From contig CABPSV020000074.1 of assembly GCA_902459845.2 (NCBI GenBank), positions 1 to 15,000 on the forward strand: DNA of 15,000 bases. Reading direction: 5' to 3'. This stretch comes from Hepatocystis sp. ex Piliocolobus tephrosceles. Its lineage: Eukaryota; Apicomplexa; Aconoidasida; Haemosporida; Plasmodiidae. Below are positions 8,431 to 15,000 of this stretch, piece after piece. A program made the translations under genes and the position numbers. Each line of letters begins with the position of its first letter. Within the stretch, counting starts at the first letter, position 1. Under the pieces are notes generated by a model. The model did no database searches and had not been told where the DNA came from. It worked only from the letters and a program-made list of their open reading frames with translations.

Positions 8431-8776
8431 TTTTTTTTAACCATAATCAAATAAAATAACAATATACTCTGATTAAAATGAAAGTAAAAAAATAAAAAAA
8501 ATAAAAAATACTAAACAAATAAAATAAAATGAAATAAAATAAAATGAAATAGAGTGAAATGGAATGGCAAAAGAATCTGTTTATAATGGTCTGTGAGTAA
8601 GTGCAAATGTGAAAATTTTATTTGTAAGCAATTAAATACTTCGTCCATTTTATTCTTAAGTGACATCCATTTTTTTTTTTTTTTTTTTTTTTCATGTAAG
8701 TCTGTACATATATACATGTACATTCAAGCGAATACTTACATATATATGTACCTTGTCCACCAAATACAATGTTTAC

Positions 8777-8814
<38 letters not shown>

Positions 8815-8972
8815 CTAAATGTAAAGGTAATAGTAAAGGGAATAGTATAAGTTAACCTAATTAATATACTACCTTTTCTACGTTTTATTCATTTATTTTA
8901 ATACTATTAAAAGCCAAAATATTAAATTTGTTTATTTTGATAAAGCTAAAGCTCATATTTCTCAATTAAAAT

Positions 8973-9655
8973 ATGCCAAGACATAGTAAAAATAGCACAG
9001 CGAATCCTGTGTTTTCTTACCATGAGAGGAAAAAAATCACAGGTAGCTTATAATAAAATTTAATAAATTGTTAAATGCGGCGATATATGTGATTGCAATT
9101 GAAACTGTCGCAATTCGACTGTCACAAGTGTAACTATCACTAATACAGTTTTTTTTTCTCTTTTTTTTTCTCTTTTTTTTTCTCATTTTTTTTCTCATTT
9201 TTTTTATCTTTTTTTTTCTCTTTTTTTTTCTCTTTTTTTTACAAACAGACGTGGGTACCTTAAAAGAACGACTCGGGAAAAATTCTATGCGGTCGTTCGA
9301 GCAATGCTGGATTTGTTTAAGAACAGCCGAATGCCCAGTGAGCACGCCTTATGGATATATTTACTGCAAAATGTGCATAGTAAATAATTTATTAGTCCAA
9401 AAAAAAATATTTTTGAAAGAAAAAAAAAAAGAATATAATGATTACTTAAAAGAAATGAAAACAAGAAAAAAAAAAAAAGATTTATTGCAAAAGGAAATAG
9501 AAAAAAAAAAATTTATTAATGAACAGGAAAATTTTCACACTAAATCACATTTTAAGGTAATAACTTTGATTATTTTTTTTGGCAATAGTAAAACAATGTG
9601 AGAATAAAAAAAAGGAAAAAAACTAAATGTCAAAGTATAATTTAAGTAACCCAAA

Positions 9656-9686
<31 letters not shown>

Positions 9687-9975
9687 CAATATTTATATGT
9701 ATTATGTGTATTTACCACGAATGTTATGGATCTTATTTTATTTTATTTTTAACAGTCAGAAGAACAAGCAACTTCTACAAATTTGTCAAACAATTTTTGG
9801 ATAGTCAATAATTCAAAAGTAAAAAAGGATGCTATACAAAAACACATAAAATCACCAACATGTAAGTTAGTATGTCCTATTAGTGGAAAATCTTTGAAAT
9901 TAAAAGACTTACTAACTATAAACCCTGAAACGCTTGACAACACAAATTCGGACAATAACAAGTAATATAATACCT

Positions 9976-10010
<35 letters not shown>

Positions 10011-10301
10011 CTCTCTATATTTATTTTTCAAAAGGTTCACTATATCTATCTATCTATATATATATGTACATGTAGTAGTCATTTTTTTTTTTTTTTTTTT
10101 TCTTTTTTTTTTGTTAGCAAATGGGTTTGTTCATTTTCTAAAAAAAATATTGATCACCACAAAGCCATACTTATAAAAAAAACTGGACAGGTTATTCTAA
10201 AGGTAAAAAAAAAAAAAAAAAAAAAAACAACAACAACAACTTTATATATTTTCCCCTATATTTGACCATGTGTTTACCCAATTGCTTACATTTTCTGTTT
10301 T

Positions 10302-10332
<31 letters not shown>

Positions 10333-10621
10333 GTCGGTCTTTGAAAAATTTATTTATGGAAAAAAAAATTTATTCGAGTTTGAAGTTGGTGAGGATGACT
10401 TTATTGAATTGCAACCAGGAGAAACAGGTATGTGTACATAAACATGTAAACATATACATATATATATATATATATTTTCAATTTTTTATTTTGTCAATGT
10501 TTATGTTATTCTAATGATGTAAAACATATATATATATATATATATATATGCACCTTTTTTTTTAGCATTTTGTTCACACAACACTGTTGAAAAGACATTA
10601 TATAGAGAGCCCATCCCATAA
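8973..10621 (+). CDS. NOSIP homologue (RING/U-box-like protein), six exons
   Basis: Exons are 8973-9042, 9249-9556, 9756-9961, 10118-10202, 10334-10427 and 10566-10621. All five introns are GT...AG and the joined frame encodes 272 residues (human NOSIP is about 300). The start MPRHSKNST, then HERKK and LKERLGK, are the family's N-terminal signature. The first module has C43-x2-C46 and C63-x2-C66 with TPYGYIY between (human: TPDGYLY). A Lys-rich coiled stretch (about 75-125) follows. The second RING/U-box-like module spans about 158-254: CPISGKSLKLKDL (166-178), WVCSFSK, the ILIKKTGQVILKSVFEKFI helix region, then a DDFIELQPGETAF end, matching human DIIVLQRGGTGF. In other eukaryotes NOSIP is a nuclear E3-ligase-like protein that also associates with spliceosomes; the name comes from binding mammalian nitric oxide synthase, so a NOS link should not be read into this gene. 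It is divergent from the B-box gene. Confidence 0.93.
9043..9248 (+). other. NOSIP intron 1 with T8-CTC repeat
   Basis: The 206-bp intron begins G|GTAGC and ends ACAAACAG. From about 9149 to 9240 it is a period-12 repeat of TCTC or TCAT followed by eight or nine T, making an unusually long interrupted pyrimidine tract before the acceptor. The antisense frame through it gives Lys/Arg-rich low-complexity peptide and is not a gene. Introns 2 to 5 are 199, 156, 131 and 138 bp and carry T or TA runs but no comparable repeat. Confidence 0.85.
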
Positions 10622-10773
10622 TTAGGATATATAAATAAAAAAAAAAATTCAAATAAATTTACACTTTAATACCGTTTTTGATTTTATGATCTTGCCGCTT
10701 TATTTTCTCTTAATATTATTTATTTTATATTTTTTTTTTACTCTGTTTTACCTAATTTTTTGTGACGTTTTTC

Positions 10774-10804
<31 letters not shown>

Positions 10805-10920
10805 GTATATATATATATATATATATAACGTACCTTTTAATTACCATTGTCCTTGCTTGTATTTCCATTTTTTTTTTTTGTAAAGCATTCTTAAGTATAA
10901 TAGTTTTTATTATAAAAAAT

Positions 10921-10988
10921 AAAATGAAATAAAATGAAATAAAATGAAATAAAATGAAATAAAATGAAATGAAATGAAATAAAATAAA
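10921..10988. repeat. 10-bp tandem repeat AAAATGAAAT
   Basis: Five exact copies of AAAATGAAAT from 10921 to 10970 are followed by GAAATGAAAT and an AAAATAAAAG end. Related AAAATGAAAT sequence occurs at about 8519-8550. Confidence 0.9.
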
Positions 10989-11282
10989 AGTTTGAAACGA
11001 AAAAACTTAAAATTTTTTTTTTTTTTGAAATAAAAAACATTTGAATAAATGTAATGTTGTAAATTTAACTTAATTTTTTTTTTATATTATATTATTTTAT
11101 AGCTTGAAAAAAAAAAAAAAAAAAAAAAAAAATATGGCAAAATGAAACTGTCATAGTTTAATAACGGGTTAATGTTCGATTGTGTATATAAACGTATGTA
11201 CATATATATGTATATATGTATATGTTAACATTTGATTAAAAATATGACCAAGTGAATATATAAAAATTACTGTAGTATAGTT

Positions 11283-11312
11283 ACGCAACAAGTAATTACT
11301 ACTTGTTAGCGT
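11283..11312. other. Inverted repeat / stem-loop
   Basis: ACGC-AACAAGTA (11283-11294) can pair with TACTTGTT-A-GCGT (11300-11312). This gives 12 base pairs with one bulged A (11308) and a five-base loop ATTAC. It is one of the few non-repetitive, mixed-composition structures in the intergenic DNA. Being about 350 bases upstream of the HPR/RAP start, it could lie in a 5' UTR, in a NOSIP 3' UTR or in a separate non-coding transcript. Confidence 0.5.
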
Positions 11313-11665
11313 GCTGGCTTTCTACTTTTCAAAAATAAGGAGGACAAGTAAATATTATTTGTATACTTACACTTTTTAATGCATAAAATATAATTTATAT
11401 ATTACATACGTAAATAAATGAACACATGTATATACATATACTTACATATACATACATATATATACGTTAAAAAAACAATAGTTGATTTGTATATGTACGA
11501 ATTGTCCACGATATGACCAACATGCCTACCTTACCATAAAGCGCCATAAAATAAGTAAACAAAATATATGTAAGTAAAGAATGAAATGATAAAAAGCATA
11601 TACAAGGGTGAAAAAAAAAAAAAAAAAAAATAAATAAATAAAAAATAAAAAATAAATAAAGGGAT

Positions 11666-14600
11666 ATGTTTAAGATTAAATATTACAAAAGTATATACTA
11701 TAATAACGTAATAATACTAGTGTTAGTATTTTTTATTTTTTTTGTAAAATCACATTATTATATTAAAAAACATTACTATAATAATAAAAATGTGTGCTTA
11801 TGTAATAATGACCGAATATATAACACACTATTTATCAAAAAAAAAAAAAAAAAAAAATTGTTTTTAAGTTTAACAAATGGAAATATAAAAACTTATCTTA
11901 ACAATAGCAACGACATTAATAACGATATTAATAGCAACGACATTAATAGCAACGACATTTTTGGTCGTATTAATTTTAACAAGTGTCTAAAATTAGAGAG
12001 AAAAAAAAAAAATCCCCTGTTCTTATTTTCAGCTTATTTATTTTTAATTAAAAACAAAAATTTAAGTAGTAAAAGTAGGTGTGGAAATAAATTAAAATTT
12101 TATTATAAATTAAACAGAACTAATGGAAAATTTTTGAGTAATAACAGTGTAAGTGCTGATAGTAGCATAAGTGGTGGTATGGGCGTAAGTGACAATCAAA
12201 AAAATGGCAATAACGAAAAATATGATCAAAAAAATTATGATCAAAACAAAAACTCAGACGTAAAAAAAAAAAAGAATTTAAAAAAATACTATAAATTTAC
12301 TTCATGGAATAATACAAAAGAAATGAATAATTTTAATGTAGACAAATATGATGCATTTCAATATAATAACATTAATATTGAAAGTAATAAAAATAAAAAT
12401 AATATGAATGAAAAAAAATATCAATCAGCTTATTATTCTTTTGTAAAAAATGATGATTATGGTAGTAATATATATAATAAGAATAGTTCATATTATAGGG
12501 ATAAAAAAAAAGAAGATAAACATAATAATACTACTAAACATATAAATATAACAATAAATAAAGAGTTAGTAGATACCTTATCAATTGAAGAACTTTTAAA
12601 AGTTTTAGAAAAATATGATAAAATGGGAGTACATAAAGAAATGAACGGAATAGACAACTGTGAAGAAATGAATAGAACAGACAACTGTGAAGAAATGAAT
12701 AGAACAGACAACTGTGAAGAAATGAATAGAACAGACAACTGTGAAGAAATGAATAGAACAGACAACTGTGAAGAAATGAATAGAACAGACAACTGTGAAG
12801 AAATGAACGGAATAGACAACTGTGAAGAAATGAATAGAACAGATAACTGTGAAGAAATGAATAGAACAGATAACTGTGAAGAAATGAGAAAAAAAGAAAA
12901 AGTATATACATATATAAAAAAACATGAAAATACGGAAATGTTGTCATACGAAAATATTTTAAACGAAGTAAACATAGTAACAGCATATCATAGAATAGCT
13001 AAACACATTAAAAATAAAAATTATTTTATTAATAAAACTGCAAAAGATGAAAAAGAAATAATTGGTACATGCTATGATGATATAACTTTTAGTTTGTTTA
13101 AAAAATATACAAATATAAATAATGAAAAGAGTAATACTTTTAAATATACAAAGTCTTCTTTAGGCAATACATATGCGACTGTCAGTGATGGGTCTGTAAG
13201 TAATGGAGCTGTAAGTGATATGACTGTAAGTGATATGACTATAAGTGATAATAAAAAAATAAACAACTCCGAATGTAATAAAAAAAGTTTAACTTTACAT
13301 GACTTAACAAACTATGATCATACCAATTTATGTAACATAAATATTTATAAGAATATATATATATTGTTAAAAAAAATGTTAATAAATAATAGTATAGTTA
13401 CATCGAAACATATTGCTAATATAACATGGGCTTCGTGTATTTTATCAAATGAAGATGATGCATTATGGTTAATTATTAAAAAAATTTTTTATAAAGATAT
13501 AAATAAATTTAAAGCTCAAGAAGTGTCAGCTATTTTATGGTCATTTAGTGCATCGAAAAAAAGTTTTATCGATTCGGATGAAGAGTTTATAATTTTATAT
13601 AAATGTTTAGAAGATCATATAATAAATAAAACATTCAAACCCCAAGAGTTTAGTAATATAATGTGGGCTTTTGCAGTATCTAACTATTGTAATTATGATT
13701 TAATAGTTCTTTTATATAATTATGCATTAGAAATGTTTGATAATTTATTGTTTAAAGATATAGCAACTGTCTTATATAGTTTATCTATTTTTGCATCTGA
13801 TTCAATAAATAAAAATATTTTAACTGCTATTAAATTTAATCATTTGGAGCAATATAGGTTTGTATATGATTATTTAACAGTTGGGAAAAAAAAAAACACA
13901 CAAACAGAAATGGGTGATATAAATAAAGGTAAAGATATACATAATGTGTCAGTAAATGATAAAAACAATGAACCATCTAATACAAATAAATGCAAACAGA
14001 ATTTTACATATTTTATTAATCCATTTGATGAAGAAAAGAAATATCAAGTGAATAATTTAATATATGACAATAAATTGAATGAAAAAAAATATACATTTTT
14101 TTTATTATTTGAAAACTTTTTATTATATTCTATGAATAAAATAAAAAAAGAAAAAGCTAAAATAACTATGCGAGTATGGGCTAATTTGTTTTGGTCATGT
14201 GCAAGTATAGGGTTAGGTTTATATACAGATAATTATACCCAACACCCGTTGAGTTATTATTTATATTTTTTACAGAATGAAGAAATTGATTCGGTAGTTG
14301 ATGGTGGTAGTAGTGGTAGTGGTGGTAGTAGTGGTAGTAGTGGTAGTGGTGGTAGTAGTGGTAGTGGTGGTAGTAGTGGTAGTAGTGGTAGTGGTGGTAG
14401 TAGTGGTAGTGGTGGTAGTAGTGGTAGTGGTGGTAGTGGTGGTAGTAGTGGTAGTGGTGGTAGTAGTGGTAGTGGTAGTGGTAGTGATAGTGGTAGTGGT
14501 ACCAGTAGTAACAGTAGTACCAGTAGTAACAGTAGTACCAGTAGTACCAGTAGTACCAGTAGTAACAGTAGTACCAGTAGTACCAGTAGTACCAGTAGTA

Positions 14601-15000
14601 ACAGTAGTAACAGTAGTAATAGTAGTACCAGTAGTAATAACACAAATAAAATAACATATGTAGAAGATACAAATTTTATTTATCATTTGTTTGTTAACGA
14701 AAAACAGTTCAAAAAAATTGATACTGTAAATTATATTATAAGTTCTAAAAACAAAAATATAAATTATGATAAAACAAATCCAGTTCATATTTTTAAACCA
14801 TATGTTTATATTATTAACAAGTCATATATTTTTCCATTAAATAATTTTTTTTATTCTCAAAACAAATTACCTATAAATAAAGATACAACGTTAAGTGATA
14901 TAAGCTTATGTGTCGATTTGGATTTGTTTAATTATGGGTCGAATAAAATAAACTTAAAAACTAACTCAACTGGGGTCATGAGTGATAAGACAGAGACAAT
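11666..15000 (+). CDS. Heptatricopeptide-repeat / RAP-type organellar RNA-binding protein (3' end outside window)
   Basis: The frame is open from 11666 (in-frame TAA at 11657-11659) to the window edge: 1,111 complete codons, no intron needed. The family binds organellar RNA and acts in rRNA or transcript processing in apicomplexan mitochondria and apicoplasts. Residues 15-27 are strongly hydrophobic (VIILVLVFFIFFV) after a short basic start and are followed by a Lys/Asn/Tyr-rich stretch. This looks like a signal peptide plus transit peptide, suggesting the apicoplast. Family hallmarks are LSIEELLKVLEKYDK (about 306-320), NEVNIVTAYHRIAK (433-446) and helical repeats whose conserved W/Y positions fall at 588, 625, 667, 704 and 843 (TWASCIL, LWSFSAS, MWAFAVS, LYSLSIF, FWSCASI); the first four are spaced 37-42 residues apart. 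Inserts are a 9 x 9-residue repeat (326-406), a VSD-type repeat (about 505-528), an Asn/Lys spacer (about 745-790), a Gly/Ser tract (880-945) and a Ser/Thr/Asn tract (946-991). A C-terminal RAP domain would be expected beyond 15000 but is not seen. Confidence 0.82.
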   Translation, partial: MFKIKYYKSIYYNNVIILVLVFFIFFVKSHYYIKKHYYNNKNVCLCNNDRIYNTLFIKKKKKKKLFLSLTNGNIKTYLNNSNDINNDINSNDINSNDIFGRINFNKCLKLERKKKNPLFLFSAYLFLIKNKNLSSKSRCGNKLKFYYKLNRTNGKFLSNNSVSADSSISGGMGVSDNQKNGNNEKYDQKNYDQNKNSDVKKKKNLKKYYKFTSWNNTKEMNNFNVDKYDAFQYNNINIESNKNKNNMNEKKYQSAYYSFVKNDDYGSNIYNKNSSYYRDKKKEDKHNNTTKHINITINKELVDTLSIEELLKVLEKYDKMGVHKEMNGIDNCEEMNRTDNCEEMNRTDNCEEMNRTDNCEEMNRTDNCEEMNRTDNCEEMNGIDNCEEMNRTDNCEEMNRTDNCEEMRKKEKVYTYIKKHENTEMLSYENILNEVNIVTAYHRIAKHIKNKNYFINKTAKDEKEIIGTCYDDITFSLFKKYTNINNEKSNTFKYTKSSLGNTYATVSDGSVSNGAVSDMTVSDMTISDNKKINNSECNKKSLTLHDLTNYDHTNLCNINIYKNIYILLKKMLINNSIVTSKHIANITWASCILSNEDDALWLIIKKIFYKDINKFKAQEVSAILWSFSASKKSFIDSDEEFIILYKCLEDHIINKTFKPQEFSNIMWAFAVSNYCNYDLIVLLYNYALEMFDNLLFKDIATVLYSLSIFASDSINKNILTAIKFNHLEQYRFVYDYLTVGKKKNTQTEMGDINKGKDIHNVSVNDKNNEPSNTNKCKQNFTYFINPFDEEKKYQVNNLIYDNKLNEKKYTFFLLFENFLLYSMNKIKKEKAKITMRVWANLFWSCASIGLGLYTDNYTQHPLSYYLYFLQNEEIDSVVDGGSSGSGGSSGSSGSGGSSGSGGSSGSSGSGGSSGSGGSSGSGGSGGSSGSGGSSGSGSGSDSGSGTSSNSSTSSNSSTSSTSSTSSNSSTSSTSSTSSNSSNSSNSSTSSNNTNKITYVEDTNFIYHLFVNEKQFKKIDTVNYIISSKNKNINYDKTNPVHIFKPYVYIINKSYIFPLNNFFYSQNKLPINKDTTLSDISLCVDLDLFNYGSNKINLKTNSTGVMSDKTET
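12641..12883 (+). repeat. 27-bp coding minisatellite, 9 units (MNRTDNCEE)
   Basis: Nine exact 27-bp units start at 12641, 12668, 12695, 12722, 12749, 12776, 12803, 12830 and 12857, each encoding nine residues. Units 1 and 7 read MNGIDNCEE and the rest MNRTDNCEE. Units 8 and 9 have GATAAC where the others have GACAAC. The array lies between two conserved helical motifs of the HPR/RAP protein. The antisense strand is also open in all three frames here (12493-12986) but is a shadow. Confidence 0.97.
13177..13248 (+). repeat. 15-bp coding repeat (VSDMT-type)
   Basis: About four to five 15-bp units (ACT GTA AGT GAT ATG type) encode VSDGS, VSNGA, VSDMT, VSDMT and ISDN within the HPR/RAP protein. 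A single related GVSDN occurs earlier, at about 12184-12198. Confidence 0.85.
14303..14640 (+). repeat. Coding trinucleotide tract: (GGT/AGT)n then (ACC/AAC-AGT-AGT)n
   Basis: In the gene's frame 14303-14500 encodes Gly and Ser only, apart from one Asp. From 14501 to about 14640 it encodes (Thr/Asn)-Ser-Ser repeats. Other frames give long poly-Val (+) and poly-Thr or Tyr/His (-) open frames, which are artefacts of the repeat. The frame is fixed by unbroken conserved coding sequence on both sides. Confidence 0.95.

Larger units (their letters stand above)
7551..8972. other. Divergent promoter region, B-box gene / NOSIP
   Basis: This 1.4-kb region holds the start regions of two divergent genes and no supported gene of its own. 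It contains a 37-base A run (7570-7606) only 20 bases from the B-box start, a TGCATGTGCA motif (7731-7740), further A runs (about 7856-7880, 7970-7994, 8781-8808), TA/TG-rich stretches (7740-7800, 8110-8180), a 14-bp minisatellite (8197-8275), a 15-bp minisatellite (8331-8430) and AAAATGAAAT-type simple sequence (8519-8565). Open frames at 7910-8113, 8259-8462, 8511-8723 and 8593-8784 are repeat or homopolymer translations. Confidence 0.7.
10622..11665. other. Intergenic region, NOSIP 3' end to HPR/RAP gene
   Basis: No gene is seen. It holds the NOSIP 3' UTR and the promoter/5' UTR of the next gene. Contents are T runs (about 10781-10804), a TA run (10807-10827), a 10-bp repeat (10921-10988), an A run (11106-11131), TA/TG-rich stretches (11195-11225, 11425-11465), a hairpin-forming inverted repeat (11283-11312), a less A/T-rich patch at about 11495-11555, and A-rich repeats just before the start at 11666. 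Confidence 0.7.

Noticed and set aside
8259..8462. 67-codon - strand frame with Lys-Lys-Met-Asn-Gly repeats
   Set aside because: It is fully explained by the 15-bp minisatellite; the remaining residues show no protein-like pattern.
9037..9345. 102-codon antisense frame over NOSIP intron 1 and exon 2
   Set aside because: Its Lys/Arg-rich core is the T8-CTC intron repeat read backwards; the + strand gene explains the region.
10500..10530. C-box-like AATGATGT in NOSIP intron 5, considered as part of a box C/D snoRNA
   Set aside because: No matching D box (CTGA) at a suitable distance and no terminal stem were seen.
11135..11180. Possible tRNA-like A and B box words (TGGCAAAATG ... GTTCGATTG)
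   Set aside because: No acceptor or T-arm pairing can be drawn around them.
12493..12986. Three antisense frames of 106-160 codons opposite the 27-bp repeat
   Set aside because: They are periodic shadows of the coding minisatellite on the + strand.
14181..14788. Poly-Val (+) and poly-Thr, Leu/Pro and Tyr/His (-) frames
   Set aside because: They are alternative readings of the triplet tract; the HPR/RAP frame continues unbroken through it with conserved sequence before and after.

Overview
The window is nuclear DNA of a Plasmodium-type apicomplexan parasite. Four signs support this: extreme A+T richness with homopolymer A/T runs of 30-40 bases between genes; short introns with GT...AG ends and T-rich acceptors; Asn/Lys/Ser low-complexity inserts inside conserved proteins; and apicortin, a p25-alpha plus doublecortin protein characteristic of apicomplexans. 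The species cannot be fixed from the sequence alone.

Five protein-coding genes are supported. (1) Translation initiation factor eIF3 subunit B, intronless, + strand, 888-3038. (2) Apicortin, intronless, - strand, 4090-4845, convergent with eIF3b. (3) A two-exon gene on the - strand, 7550-5706, joined here by an in-frame intron. Its 559-residue product has two B-box zinc fingers and a coiled coil, as TRIM proteins do, but the N-terminal half resembles a diverged PARP-like ADP-ribosyltransferase domain instead of a RING. (4) A six-exon gene on the + strand, 8973-10621, encoding a 272-residue NOSIP homologue (RING/U-box-like protein). None of its six exons stands alone as a convincing gene, but all join in frame. 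(5) A long + strand gene starting at 11666 and still open at 15000. It encodes a heptatricopeptide-repeat / RAP-type organellar RNA-binding protein with a hydrophobic N-terminus suggesting the secretory route to the apicoplast.

Intergenic DNA makes up roughly a third of the window and is almost entirely simple sequence: A/T homopolymers, TA/TG dinucleotide runs, and short minisatellites with 8-, 10-, 14-, 15-, 16- and about 38-bp units. The most regular is an 8-bp satellite of 48 units (3162-3545) in the convergent eIF3b/apicortin interval. No tRNA, rRNA, mobile element or CRISPR array was seen. The genes do not form a functional cluster. They are housekeeping (eIF3b), cytoskeletal (apicortin), probably nuclear/ubiquitin-linked (NOSIP), possibly ADP-ribosylation/ubiquitin-linked (B-box protein) and organellar RNA metabolism (HPR/RAP protein). 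The B-box gene and NOSIP are divergent and share a 1.4-kb upstream region.

The most novel item is the cryptic PARP-like/B-box fusion. It becomes visible only once the two exons are joined, and it appears to have lost the usual His and Tyr of the ADP-ribosyltransferase triad while keeping the Glu.
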